Part shown: one piece after another, positions 21,722 to 33,960 of the stretch | Layout: every line of letters begins with the position of its first letter | Numbering within the stretch: the first letter of the stretch is position 1 | Origin: Sindora glabra | Lineage: Eukaryota > Streptophyta > Magnoliopsida > Fabales > Fabaceae | Reading direction: 5' to 3' | DNA: 64,000 bases | Assembly: GCA_020226215.1 (NCBI GenBank) | Contig: CM035235.1 | Span: 45,165,511-45,229,510, forward strand | Program-made: the position numbers and the translations under genes | Notes under the pieces: generated by a model | What the model was told of the DNA's origin: nothing | Seen by the model: the letters and a program-made list of their open reading frames with translations, nothing else | Databases searched by the model: none

Positions 21722-22782
21722 TTAGCCCAAAGTAGTATCTAAAAGATCTAATTTTGCTCCTTGAAGTGCATTCTTAAACTGCTTAATTTTACTTTTTAAG
21801 ATTGCTTCTGAGGATGACATCATTCCCTCTCTCTTCAAAAGATTCATCCTTGAATCTACAGGACCCACATCAAAAAGAGAAAGATTAGAAATATTGGGAG
21901 TAACATTCATACTATATTCACCAAGAAGATCTAACTTATAAATATTGTCATTAGCTTCATCGAGAACTTGAAATGACCATCACCTTTTGGACACAATTTG
22001 ATTTTCCTTTGCAATTGTTTTTTTTAATCCATTTAGGAAAGCAAAACCAAACATTAAATTTAAATACAAAATTAGCAAAATTAGATAAAGCAAGTAAAAC
22101 TAATAATGTAGCCATAGTACTAAAATTTCTTACAAAACCAACCAAACCGTGAAAGCTTTGAATTTTACTAACAAATTTAAGTGGAGGTCATTCGTTAATT
22201 GCCTTAAGTACATTTTCATCCACTTTAAGCTTATGCCATTCACAATATAACTCAAGAATACAACTTTTTCCATGAAAAAAGAACTTTTCCCAAAATTAGC
22301 ACACATTCTCTCATACCTCCAAAATTTCAGCACACATTTCAAATGTTTCACTAGTTCATCTAGACTTTTGTTATACACAAGAATTTCATTAATATATGGC
22401 AAGCAAACTTTCCAATTCTTTAAACTTTTCAAGCAACAACAAAATCCACCCTTTGATTTCAAGAGAGCATTGAAAACAAATGACAACAAACTTATTCTTG
22501 AAAATACATAAAACATAATCCATTAAACTCATGAAAAATACTTGGTGCATTAGGCAAAGCAAGTAGCAAAACTAACCACTCATATAAACTATGTTTTTGT
22601 CTTAAAGTCATTTTCTCATTCAAATTGTATAATATCTTATTTTCAAATCTATTTTTGAAAACACCTTAAAACCATGTAACTTATCAAATAAATCTCTTAG
22701 AGTTTTCTTGGCACTAAAATGTTTCTTCAACTCACAACTATGGGCTTTTCTAACAACCAAGTTCAAATAAAGAAAATTATTG
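21722..22782 (-). pseudogene. Gypsy reverse transcriptase remnant
   Basis: Minus frames give LKKHFSAKKTLRDLFDKLHG, then FKVFSKIDL, then INEILVYNKSLDELVKHLKC, where the family has the catalytic YFDDILVYSKS. The Asp pair is lost here (NE). ANFGKSSFFMEKVVFLSYIV and a C-terminal pol tail (NLLKREGMMSSS) follow, ending near 21,725. The tail resembles the end of chromovirus polyproteins. Many stops. Confidence 0.75.
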
Positions 22783-22784
22783 AT

Positions 22785-23085
22785 GGATCATCCTAAAATT
22801 CAACAAATTAAAATGAAAATGAAACTTTAAAATGGGAAAGAAGGGAAGTGATAAGTGATGAAAAATCATGCCACAAAGGATGAATTCTTGGATAAGTGAT
22901 GGTAGATGCCACAAATCTGAATTGACTCCATAAGGAGAAAATCATATTCTCACAAGAAAAGGCAACAACCTTTCACCCAAGGTATCAAATCTGAATTGTC
23001 TCCCTAAGGAACAAGCATCCTTATAAAGTTTAATAAAACTCTAATTGAAAATGGGCTTAAATGACACAAATAGGACCAAAACTAA
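22785..23085 (-). repeat. LTR-like direct repeat, right copy (truncated)
   Basis: Partner of 21,184. It ends where LTR sequence of the Athila-type element begins (TTCACTTCGAAGG). Confidence 0.6.
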
Positions 23086-24111
23086 CCTTCACTTCGAAGG
23101 TAAACACGGGGAGTGTCATACCCTGTGTATCATGCTGCTCAACTTTCGTAGAAGAACACGAGGTAGAACACTGGCCGTGTCACACCCCGTGTACATTACC
23201 CATATAAGTTTTGTGTAAAAAATTCCTGTGGGAGGAGGAGAAACCGAAAATTAAAAGAGGAGCTGCTAGGAGAAACCCTAGGAGAGACCCAAACTCACCA
23301 AGGGCAACTTCTAACCATGGATTCAAGCAAAGGATTGAAGATTCAAGCAAGGAATTTCTAGAGTTTCATGATTTGTTTAATTTCCCTCTCTATTTTCTGG
23401 TTTTCTTCTAGTTTTGTAATGTCTTCACACTAAACCCTTGTGCTCAGCTGGGGAAACTTGTTCATAGATTTATGGAATTGACTTTTATATAATCTAGCTT
23501 GATTTACTGTTAATTTATGATTTGATTATGCTGTTTTGTACTTGAACAAACCAATACTTCCGAAATATTGGATTTGTGTTAAGGATTAGTTGATTCTAGG
23601 TTGAAATGACCAATTAATTAATCGGACCTTGCATGATCATTGGGAATATCAATTAGACTTAAGAATTAAGCTAATTGGATTCTTTTGCACAGGATGAAAT
23701 GTCTAAGAATGGATTCTAAAGCAATGTTAATGCAACCTAGATGAGTGATTACTAGAGAAATTTTAGGCACTTAATCTTTTGGTTAGTAGCTAGTAGCCTT
23801 GCAACGAGGTATAGCTTACTTTTAGTAATCCAGCAATCTAAATTAATAGTAAACCAAGTTAGAGGATTATCTTCATTCCATAATGAGATGTATAGGGGAA
23901 CCTTAAGCTGAGTACGCTTTCACCTCATTTGAATTAAACCCTTTTCATAGCTAAGCTTTGTTTTACATTTTACCCTTAATTCCTAATATCAATTGATATA
24001 CCTAGATAATTTGCCTCGAAATTCAATTAGTATTCAACCTTCAATCCCTATGGAGACGATATCTTTTATACTATAACTCAACTAAACCTATGCACTTGCG
24101 GGATCACGTCA
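23086..24111 (+). repeat. Athila 5' LTR, 5'-truncated
   Basis: Matches 34,316-35,335 closely. It lacks the part equivalent to 33,975-34,315. It ends GGGATCACGTCA just before the primer-binding site. Confidence 0.88.
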
Positions 24112-24117
24112 AGTTTT

Positions 24118-24135
24118 TGGCGCCATTGCCGGGGA
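24118..24135 (+). other. Primer-binding site
   Basis: TGGCGCCATTGCCGGGGA, the site typical of Athila and Tat elements, six bases after the LTR end. Confidence 0.9.
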
Positions 24136-24319
24136 TTGCAACTGGTTAATATTAACAGGAACTTTTGAGTGAATTAGACTAGGCAATTCATTTTCTTTTA
24201 GTTCTTGATTCATCTTATTCTGATTTTCTTATTTTTATAGTATTTCTTTCTTATTTTGTTCTGTTCGAGTATTACCTACTCTTTTTGCAGAAAATCTTTG
24301 TATATGTGAAGGAGAAGTC

Positions 24320-27300
24320 TTGAAGGAATTCTTGACTTAGACCCGGAGATTGAAAGAACTCTGCTTAGGAGAAGGAGAGAACAAAAATTAGTAGAAATCC
24401 AAGAAGTAATTGACATTGAACCAGTGATTGAAGACATGGATAACAGATCCCTTAGAGAATTTGCAGCACCCGACGCCACTGGGCTTCAATCCAGTATAAG
24501 AAGGCCTGTTGTTGAGGCTAACAACTTCGAATTTAAGCCAGCTCTTCTATCTATGGTGCAGCAAAATCAGTTTGGTGGACTACCAATAGAGGATCCAAAC
24601 CTCCACATTCAGATTTTCTTAGAGTACTGTGATACAATCAAGATCAATGGTGTAGCAGCGGATGCTATCAAGCTTAGACTCTTCCCATTCTCTTTGAGGG
24701 ATAGAGCACAGGCTTGGTTGCACTCTTTACCAGCAGGGTCTATCACTACATGGGAAGAGCTACTGAGGGCTTTTCTATCATGATATTTCCCTCCAAGCAA
24801 GACTGTTCAATTAAGGAATGAAATTACTACATTTTCTCAGAGAGAAGGGGAATCTCTATTTGATGCTTGGGATAGATATAAGGAATTGTTGCGGTTGTGT
24901 CCACATCATGGGTTAGAGAAATGGCTGGTTCTTCATACTTTTTACAATGGTTTGAACTACAATACTAAGCTCACTGTGGATGCTGCTGTTGGAGGTGCTT
25001 TGATGAACAAAAGGTTGGATGAAGCATATGAATTGATTGAGGATATGGCTTTGAACCATTACCAATGGTCGAATGAGAGGGGATCTTCAAGGAAAGCTTC
25101 AGGTAAGTATGAATTAGATGCTTTTAATCATTTGTCAGCTAAGGTAGATGCACTAGGAAGTCTAGGTAGTAAAGTAGATGCACTTATGGCTAAGTTTGAT
25201 AAATTTCAAGTTAATAGTGTAAATGCAACAGGTGCTACTGACCTTCCTTGTGAGATTTGTGGCATGACAGGTCATATGGCAACTGAGTGTACATTGGGGC
25301 AAGATGTTACTGAGCAAGTGAACTATGTGCATAATAGTGGGTATGGACAGAAGAATCCGAATGAACCATTTGGAAACATCTACAATCCATCATGGAGGAA
25401 CCACCCAAACCTATCCTACAAGCCCAACCAGCCGTACAATCCTCAAAACACTCACAATAGGCCACCACCACCACCACCCGATTTTCAAAACCAAAGACCC
25501 TATAACCCACCAGCTCAAACCTCTTCCACTGCTAAGTTAGAAGGCCTCTTGGAGAAATTTCTCATTTCCTAAGAGAAAACTAATGAAGAGTTTAGATAGC
25601 ATGATAGAGCCATGGAGGATTCTATTAGGCAACTATCCTCCAAGGTTGACTCATTGGCCACACATGGAAAGATGTTAGAAACCCAAATAGCTCAACAAGC
25701 TTCTACTTCTTCTTCTAGAGCTTTTGGTCAACTCCCTGCTCAACCTGAATCAAATCCTAGGGAGCATTGTAAGGTAATAACTCTTAGGAGTGGAAGGCTA
25801 TTGAAGGATCCAAAGGCCACTCAACAAGGTGAAGAAGAGATAAGTGTGGGGGAAGAGCAGAAAGAAGGCAACAAAGCTTCAATTCCTAATGATGCTGAAC
25901 TGAAAGAAAGGGAATCACCTGAAAAGCCAAAGTATGTCCCTCCAGAACCATACAAACCGCCAATCCCTTATCCTCAAAGACTAGCAAAGGCGAAACTTGA
26001 TAAGCAGTTTGGGAAGTTCTTGGAAGTATTGAAGAAGTTGTATATCAATATTCCCTTCACTGATGCTCTTTCACAAATGCCATCATATGCAAAGTTCTTG
26101 AAGGACATTCTCTCAAACAAAAGGAAGCTAGAAGAGCATAAGACTGTAGCTCTAACGGAGGAGTGTAGTGCAATCATCCAGAATAAACTACCTCCTAAGC
26201 TGAAGGACCCAGGCGGCTTCTCCATTCCTTGTGTGATTGGAAATGTTCCTATTGACCGGGCATTATGTGACTTGGGAGCAAGTGTGAGCCTCATGCCACT
26301 GTCAGTTGCAAGGAGACTGAATATAAAAGAAATGAAACCCACCACAGTTTCACTTCAACTAGCTGACCGTTCAGTGAAATACCCAGTAGGTATACTTAAG
26401 GATATACCTATCAAGGTTGGTAAGTTTTTCATACTTGTTGATTTTGTTGTGCTTGAAATGGAAGAGGATACACAAATCCTTATCATTTTGGGTAGACCAT
26501 TTTTAGCCACTGCGGGTGCTTTGATTGATGTCAAAAATGGAAGACTTTCATTATCTGTTGGGGATGAAAAAGTTGAGTTTAACTTGAATGAATCAATTAA
26601 ATTACCCGTTTGTGAAGATTCAATATGCAGGATTGATGTGGTAGACAAAGCTGTAAAAGAAACCCTTCTAATGGGGTGCCTCCAAGATCCACTTGAAGCT
26701 TGTCTAGTCACAAATGGAGTGGTTGAAAATGAGGAAACTGCTGCATATGCAGAGTTTTTGGAAGCAAGCCCACCACTTCCCTTCCTTGAAGCAGCAACTG
26801 AACCATTGGAAGTGGAGTCCAACAATCCCACCACTGAGGAAGAAACACCACCTAAAGTAGAACTGAAACCTCTCCCATCTACCCTCAGGTATGAGTTTCT
26901 AGGACCCCATTCCACTTATCCTGTGATAGTAAATGCAAATCTAACTGCTCTTGAAACAGAAAAATTACTTAGGCAGCTTAGATCTCATAGAAAAGCTTTG
27001 GGGTACACAATTTCTGATTTGAAAGGGATTAGTCCTTCAATATGCATGCATAGGATATTGATGGAGGAAGATAGTAAGCCCTCCATTGAACATCAGAGAA
27101 GGTTGAATCCAAATATGAAAGAGGTTGTCAAAAAGGAAATAGTGAAGTTGCTAGATGCTGGGGTAATTTACCTAATTTCATATAGTTAGTGGGTTAGTCC
27201 AGTTCATGTTATTCTTAAGAAAGGGGGGTTAATTATGGTTAAAAATGAAAATAATGAGCTAATTCCCACTAGAACTGTCACGGGTTGGAGAATGTGTATA

Positions 27301-29627
27301 GATTATAGGAAACTGAACAAGGCAACCTGAAAAGACCATTTCCCTCTCCCCTTCATTGATCAAACTTTGGAAAGGTTAGCTAAGCATTCACATTTTTGTT
27401 ATTTGGATGGTTATTCTGTTTTCTTCCAAATTCCTATACATCCAAATGATCAGGAAAAGACCACTTTTATATGTCCTTATGGCACTTTTGCATATAGAAG
27501 GATGCCTTTTGGTTTGTGTAATGCTCCTGCTACATTTCAACGTTGTATGATGGCTATTTTCTTTGATTTTATTGAAAACATCATGGAAGTTTTTATGGAT
27601 GATTTTTCTGTATATGGTACTTCTTTTGATAACTGTTTGACTAATTTATCTCAAGTGTTGCAGAGATGTGAGGAGGTAAATTTGGTACTCAACTGGAAGA
27701 AATGCCATTTTATGGTAAGAGAAGGGATTGTCCTTGGCCATCAAGTATCCGAGCATGGTATTGAGGTAGACAAGGCTAAAGTGGACATCATAGAGAAATT
27801 GCCTCCCCCAACTTCTGTAAAGGGAGTGAGGAGTTTTCTAGGACACACTGGTTTCTACCGACGCTTCATCAAAGATTTCTCTAAAATTGCCAAACCCTTA
27901 ACTAACTTGCTTGCTAAAGATGTTGCTTTTGATTTTAATTAAGATTGTTTGGATGCATTTTGCAGGTTGAAGAAAGCCTTGATTTCTGCCCCAATCATGC
28001 AAGCACCAGATTGGAATCTACCATTTGAGGTGATGTGCGATGCTAGCAACTATGCAATAGAAGCGGTACTTGGGCAAAGGAAGGATAGGAAAGTTCATGC
28101 CATATACTATGCCAGCAAGACTTTGGATGAGGCTCAACTGAACTATGCCACAACCGAAAAGGAAATTCTTGCGGTAGTTTATGCAGTTGACAAGTTCCGA
28201 TCCTATTTGGTGGATTCCAAGGTGATAGTCTTTACGGATCATGCAGCAATCCGATACCTTCTAAGCAAAAAGGAAGCTAAACCTTGTCTAATTAGATGGA
28301 TTCTTTTGTTACAAGAATTCGATCTAGAAATTCAAGATAAGAAGGGTATGGAGAATGTTGTGGCTGATCACCTCTCAAGGTTGAAGCAAGAGTTAGGAGA
28401 TGAGGAAGATAAAGAGATGCCAATCAATGATTCCCTTCTAGATGATTATTTGTTGGCTATCTCTTCTTCAACCATCCCATGGTTTGCAGATTATGTGAAT
28501 TACCTTGTGAGTGGTGTTTTGCCTCCGGATGCAGGGTACTAGCAGAAAAAAAAGTTTCTAGCAGAGGTGAAACACTACTTTTGGGATGAACCTCTTCTCT
28601 ATAGAAGATATGCAGATGGCCTGTTTAGAAAGTGTGTGCCTGAGGAAGAAATTGCAAGCATTTTGTTCCATTGTCACTCCTCCCCATATGGAGGACACTT
28701 TGGCACTTCAAGAACAGCTGCGAAGATTGCCCAGGCGGGTTTTTATTGGCCAACACTATTCAAGGATGTTCACCATTATGTCACTTCTTGTGACCAGTGC
28801 CAAAGAGTTGGTAATATATCAAAAAGGCATGAGATGCCTTTGAATAACATTTTGGAAGTTGAAATATTTGATGTTTGGGGAATTGATTTCATGGGACCAT
28901 TCCCACCTTCTTGCAGCAACAAATACATACTTGTGGCGGTTGATTATGTTTCCAAATGGGTTGAAGCAATTGCCACTCGGACTTGTGATGCCAAGGTTGT
29001 AGTTCGATTCTTCAAGAAGGTATTATTTCCTAGGTTTGGGATACCTAGGGCAGTCATAAGTGATGGAGGGTCTCACTTCATTGCCCATCAATTTCAATCA
29101 CTCTTGAAAGGATATGGAGTAACCCATAAGATCTCTACTCCATATCACCCTCAAACCAATGGTCAAGTGGAGCTTTCAAATAGAGAAATCAAGAGCATAT
29201 TGGAGAAGACTGTGTCTAGATCAAGGAGGAATTGGTCACTCAAGTTGGATGATGCTTTATGGGCCTATCGAACTGCTTTTAAGACTCCCATTGGTATGGC
29301 ACCATTTAGACTCATTTATGGGAAGCATTGCCATCTACCAATAGAGGTTGAACATAAGGCGTATTGGGCAATCAAGTTGCTCAACTTCGATTTGCAATCT
29401 GTTGGGGAGAAGAAAAAGCTTCAGCTCCTTACGACAATGCCAAGATATATAAAGAAAGAACAAAGGCTTGGCATGACAAGCGCATCCTCAGACGGGAATT
29501 CCATGAAAGAGATCTAGTATTGTTGTTCAGTTCAAGATTTAAACTCTTTCCCGGAAAGCTCAAGATAAAGTGGACTGGACCATATCTTGTGAGGAAGGTG
29601 TACCCATTTGAAGCAGTGGAAATTTGA
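24320..29627 (+). pseudogene. Athila gag-pol polyprotein, disrupted
   Basis: One frame runs from about 24,320 to about 29,400. Gag: NRSLREFAAPD, the gag core (LFPFSLRDRAQAWLHSLPAG) and a CX2CX4HX4C knuckle CEICGMTGHMATEC (about 25,252-25,293). Protease: CDLGASVSLMPLSVARRL near 26,270. RT: WRMCIDYRKLNKAT, FCYLDGYSVFFQIPIHP, MPFGLCNAPATFQR, catalytic FMDDFSVYG (27,593). RNase H: CDASNYAIEAVLG, TTEKEILAVVYA, TDHAAIRYLL, ENVVADHLSRL. Integrase: HCHSSPYGGHFG and CDQCQR zinc site, GIDFMGPF, VISDGGSHF, and the catalytic Glu in NREIKSILEK. In-frame stops lie at 24,781, 25,570, 25,597, 27,187, 27,328, 27,940 and 28,540. A frameshift near 29,400 moves the integrase tail (KLFPGKLKIKWTGPYLVRKV). No ATG is kept at the gag start; a TGA precedes RRSLEGILDLDPEIERTL. 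Confidence 0.93.
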
Positions 29628-29974
29628 AGTGAAGGCATCGGCAATTTCAAAGTTAATGGCCAAAGATTGAAGCATTATGTTGCCGGGCCACCAACAATGG
29701 TAACTCCAGGATGATTAATACAGGGGTCGAGCTTATGACCATAAACAAGTGCTTCTTGGAAGGCAACCCAAGCTTATTTTTCTGTTTTCTTGCTTTTAAA
29801 TCTTAGTTTTCTCCTTTTCAATCTGAGTTTCTGAATAGTTTGAGGCGTATAAGTCATGAGTTGTTAATTTAAGATGTTCATTTTTGCACTTGGTCTCTGT
29901 CTTTGGGGTAAATTAGGCATGTATGCATGTTTGTTGTTCGTTTTCTTGCACAAAAGGCTTAAGACGCAATCCAG
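29628..29974 (+). other. Athila non-coding region after integrase
   Basis: Begins after the integrase stop. No coding signature; leads into the motif array. Confidence 0.5.
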
Positions 29975-30440
29975 TGAGATACACGGTGTACAACACGGGC
30001 CGTGTCATACCCCGTGTTACTCACTGTCTGGCCAGTATAAAAGGACTTGTGATTTTCATCGCATTCCAGTGAGAAACACGGTGCTGAACACGGGGAGTGT
30101 CATACCCCGTGTTCTTCACTGACTGATTAGCATAAAAGCTTTGTGATTTTCATGGAATTCCAGAGAGATACACGGTGTTGAACACGGGTAGTGTCCTACC
30201 CCGTGTACCTCACTGGCTGAACCAATGAGAAAGGATTTTTGAACATGAGCCCTCCAGAGAGAAACACAGGGTACAACACGGGTCGTGTTAACCCCCGTGT
30301 ACTATTGCGAAGATTGTTAGTATCTTTCAGAGCAAAACACGGGGTATGTCAGACCCCGTGTAAGTTTGCAAATCCCAAAACACTCATCCGCAAAGAAACA
30401 CGGGGTACCACACGGGCCGTGTTTTACCCCATGTTCCTAG
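29975..30440 (+). repeat. Array of CACGGGG/CCCCGTG motifs
   Basis: Six loosely spaced units at about 70-95-bp intervals (near 29,980, 30,075, 30,166, 30,258, 30,330 and 30,395). Each has ACACGG(G/T)G, then usually ACACGGGCCGTGT or a variant, then CATACCCCGTGT. The first three also share GAGA(A/T)ACACGG before the core, CACTG after it, and TTGTGATTTTCAT-like spacers. The same motif occurs four times in the 3' LTR (34,177-34,420) and twice in the truncated 5' LTR. Each unit can pair with itself as a hairpin. Function unknown. Confidence 0.85.
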
Positions 30441-30696
30441 GCGGACGAGCTTTTAATGGCGAAAACCCCTAATTCTCCCTTATTTTCCCTCATTTTCTTC
30501 GTCTTCCTCCATGCCCTAACCTCTTTATCATCATTTTCGGCCATCATCTTGCCAAAATACACCGATTAAAGTGCTTTATTTAGCTGTTTGAAGTGATTTT
30601 GCTGCTTGATTTTCAATTTAATCGATTGAAATTCAAGATTTGGATTGCTTTTGTGATCTAGCCAAGAACTTAGGGTTTTCATCTGCAATTCACAAG

Positions 30697-31080
30697 GTAA
30701 GAGCATTTTCTTTGAAATCTTTGGAGTTATTTGCAATTGCTTATGTTTATTGAACTCCAATGCATGTTAGAATTTATAGGAATGTTCATGTCCTTTGACG
30801 TTTGATGATTGATTAATTGAATTTGAATCTTTGATTAATAGGACTTTAAATGTTTGATTGATTGGATTTAAATCCCTTGAAGTTTAGTGATTGATTGACT
30901 AATTGCCTGATTTATCTAATTGATATGACCACTTATCTGCATTGATGGCATTGACCTTTGAATTGCATATCATTTGACATTGGATGATATTGAAAGTACT
31001 TGTTGAACTTTTGCCTGTGGAATCTGCTGATTGACAAACTCTCAACACTCTCTCTCTCACTTTGTCATTTTCTTTTGCAG
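30697..31080 (+). other. Predicted intron before the third ORF
   Basis: Donor CACAAG|GTAAGAG and acceptor TCATTTTCTTTTGCAG|ATC, the latter with a strong pyrimidine tract, lie just three bases before the ATG of the third ORF. This arrangement would let the ORF be made from a spliced mRNA, as reported for the env-like gene of the barley Athila-group element Bagy-2. Here it is a prediction from splice-site fit. Confidence 0.5.
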
Positions 31081-31083
31081 ATC

Positions 31084-32277
31084 ATGTCAAAGAGACAAAA
31101 GACAACTGCCAGGAAAACAACCAAAGGTAGTACTTCTAGAGGGACCTCCTCCAGGGGACCAACACCTCCATTCTTGGAGTTCACAGAAGAGGCTCATATT
31201 CAAGCTTTCGATAGACATAAGGACCTGTCGTTTGTAGAAGGCCGATACCTAGATTGGGCAATATTGAGAGAGTTCGGCCTAGAGGATGAGATCCGTGAGC
31301 TCATTAGTGTAGGTGCTTGGGAGGCATTCTTTCAGATTAAAGAGCCTACCTACAGGGAGCTTACCTTAGAGTTTCTTAGCACTTTCTACTTATAGAGATA
31401 TTTTGGGACAGTTGATTCGGCCGACACAGTGCAGTTCCATCTTGGGGGAGTCACTTATTCCATGAGCGTGACCCAACTCTCAGTGCACCTAGGACTTTAT
31501 TCTAACGAGTTTGTGACCACTCCTGAGTATCATGATATGCTGATAGGACTACCCCATGGGACCCAGGAGTGGCGAGTATGGGCTGATATTGCTACCGGGA
31601 ACACCTATGATCCCACCAAGAGCAAGGCATCTAGTCTCAGGAGAGTTGCCTGGCGAGCTATCCACTCCATCTTCAGTCACACTTTGAGTGGACGGGGACA
31701 CAATCATGGGGTCGTGAGCACTACTGATGTACTCTTCTTATATAGCATGATCCAGAGAGTGTCTATTCATATTAGAGGTGCATTTGCACATTTCTTCTCG
31801 ACTCAAGCATCAGATAGATGAGCCGCGAGCATTGCTGCTAGTCCATATGTTACCAGACTAGCCAGGCGGTTAGGCGATTTTGATCGACCTTATGGATCCC
31901 TCACCATAGTATCCCACATGACACCCCTGCGAAGGGGCATTCTTCTGGCTATGGGGATCCAGCCTGTGCAGCAGCAGCCCCATGAGGAGGAGCAGGATAT
32001 TCCAGGAGATGATGGCGATCGTGATCCAGCTCCTGATATGGGTCCGTCATCTTCTACAGGGGGCAGAGTTCCATCCGAGGCCTACTTCCGAGACATATTA
32101 TCTGGTCAGCAGCAGATTCTGGCTGAGCTTCGGCTTATCTCCGAGTGTCAGACGAGGATTGAGGGTCTTTATGACGACTTGGATAGGTGATCCAGACACA
32201 TCGAGAGCATGGTCGAGCCCTTGTTCAAGCTTTTCCACCCCTCTTCCCCAGCTGATCCGGACCCTCCTGCTCAGTAG
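31084..32277 (+). pseudogene. Athila third ORF (env position)
   Basis: A 397-codon frame from ATG 31,084 to TAG 32,275, broken by in-frame stops at 31,393, 31,819 and 32,188. It opens with a basic, Ser/Thr-rich stretch (MSKRQKTTARKTTKGSTSRG). A globular part follows (LEFTEEAHIQAFDRHKDL, VQFHLGGVTYSMSVTQLSVH, LPHGTQEWRVWADI) and then an acidic, Gln/Pro-rich tail (PHEEEQDIPGDDGDRDPAPD). It resembles the plant retrotransposon ORF family often annotated as ATHILA ORF-1. I see no signal peptide or membrane segment, so calling it envelope rests on position only. Its role is unknown. Confidence 0.7.
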
Positions 32278-33960
32278 CTTGGACCATTTATTTTTCCTTT
32301 TTACTTATATATTTTGCTTTTTACTTATTCCTCCTCTCTACTTCCATTTATCTGGTCTGTACTTATATTGACTATGCACTTTCATTTACTTTTTATCATT
32401 TTAACTATTTCTCTTTTATTTTATTGCACTTTTAATATTAATGTCTGTAATAACTAACAGCATATTTTCTCCAGTATTGCATCTTCTTTCTTTTAGATTA
32501 CCAGCCTCCTCCTTCTCTCCTACTCTGTCTCTACTTCTGGATCTCCCTAAAGTCATCATCTATACTGGACAACCATGTTCCATTTATCAGGGAAGTTTCA
32601 GTTCCCCATCTATTCTCTGTCTCTTTTCCATTTACTTTTCTGTACATTGAGGACAATGTCCAATTTTAAGTGTGGGGGAGCAGCGTTTAGATTGTTTTGC
32701 AATGTTTTGCACTTGAATCTGCTTGATTGATTTAGAGTACTGAAATTTACTCCAAATTCTATAATATGTAAAAAAAAAAAATTTAATTTTTAGGGCAATC
32801 TTTTGAATAAAGTGATTGGTTCATGCCTCGCTCCTTTAATGATTATCTGGTAACTTAATAAGGAAAATCTAAAGCTTAAAGCTAAGAGAAATAAGCATAA
32901 TTGACCCTTGTGAGATTTGAGCTTTTGAGCAATTTTCACATTAGAAATTAAAGCTCATTTTTATCTTCTTGAGGGATTATGTCATCATTCTTGACTTTTT
33001 GCTCTAGAACTTGCATTTGCTCTTTTTGAGGCTACATTTTATGTATTTTGCATGTAAAAAATGATAAGGCCATGTTTCTTCACCCTTTTTATTTGTTTTG
33101 CCTATTTGAATCCTTTTCTTCTATATACCCTAAACCATTTTCAATTTTATACCTAGTTAGCCACTTTGAGCCTTGGACCTTTATTTCTAACCTAGCCCAA
33201 CCCATCCCATGTGCATCTAAAGCCACTGCCCAAGTGAACTTGAACCTTAGAGTTTAAGGGAACTTAGACACATTACATGAGTTTGACTATCACTTAGAGG
33301 TCCTTACTTAGTGCTGCTAGTTGGATAAGTTGATTTATAACTTTGACCGTTGAAAAAAAATAAAAAAAAAGAAAAATGAAAATGAATAAAAATAAAAAAA
33401 ACAAAAAACACAAAAAAAAAATGGTGCTAAAGAAATGATTTGGGAAGAAGAAAAGGAAGAAAAGCTTGTTGGGAAATAAAATTAAAAAAAAGAGAAAAGA
33501 AAATGTTGTGTTATATATATATATATATGTTAAAAAAAAAGGAGAGAATGGGGGTTGAAGCAAGGTAATATACTAAAATGAGTAATGGAACTCGACAATG
33601 GTCAAACTCAAGACCAATATGTCTTTTCCCTTCTCTGACTCTATCACTTTTCATCCCTTGATTTTCCTTTCCCCTATCCTCATCATTTTTCCCTAATAAA
33701 GTCCTCTGATTTGCATGCTGAGAGTTTGAGTAAACACTATACCTGTGAGGCTATTCTCTTTTGCTTTTATGCTGAGAATTGACTTATTTAGTTGCTTTAT
33801 TTTCATTTAGTTGCTTGGCATGACTTGATCCTAATCTCTATTTCGTTGAATGATTGCCTGATGTAGATATCCATATAAAAAAAAAAGAGAAGGAAAGAAT
33901 AAAAAAATTGGAGTAGATTTTTTGTTCTCTTACTTTCTTACTCGAGGACGAGCAAGATTC
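32278..33960 (+). other. Athila 3' non-coding spacer
   Basis: Includes a polypurine-like block AAGTGTGGGGGAGCAGCG near 32,669, preceded by TTGAGGACAATGTCC. A1-5 homopolymer-rich stretches lie between 33,350 and 33,545, with a short (TA)n at 33,513. Short frames look incidental. Confidence 0.6.

Larger units (their letters stand above)
21184..23085 (-). mobile_element. Second Gypsy element, internally deleted
   Basis: Direct repeats at 21,184-21,530 and 22,785-23,080 flank a minus-strand RT fragment. The repeats begin TGGATCACC and TGGATCATC. They share AAAAATCATGCCA and GATGAATTCTT, then GATAAGTGATGGTAGATGC, and they look like LTRs. RT begins almost directly inside the upstream repeat, so gag and protease are gone. 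RNase H and integrase are also missing. The right repeat is cut at 23,085 by the truncated LTR of the next element. Confidence 0.65.

Noticed and set aside
24276..26915. Minus-strand frames of 60-190 codons across gag-pol (for example 26,355-26,915)
   Set aside because: They mirror the strong plus-strand gag-pol frame and show no family resemblance.
29975..30440. CRISPR-like array
   Set aside because: Repeats are irregular in spacing and sequence, lie inside a retrotransposon in a plant genome, and recur in its LTRs.
29874..30472. Plus frames across the CACGGGG array (for example 30,239-30,472)
   Set aside because: Repeated VNPRV/TRAVF-type words come from the nucleotide motif, and the frames do not persist across units.
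33294..33563. Very hydrophobic minus frame of 89 codons
   Set aside because: Product of A-rich homopolymer sequence in the Athila spacer read backwards.
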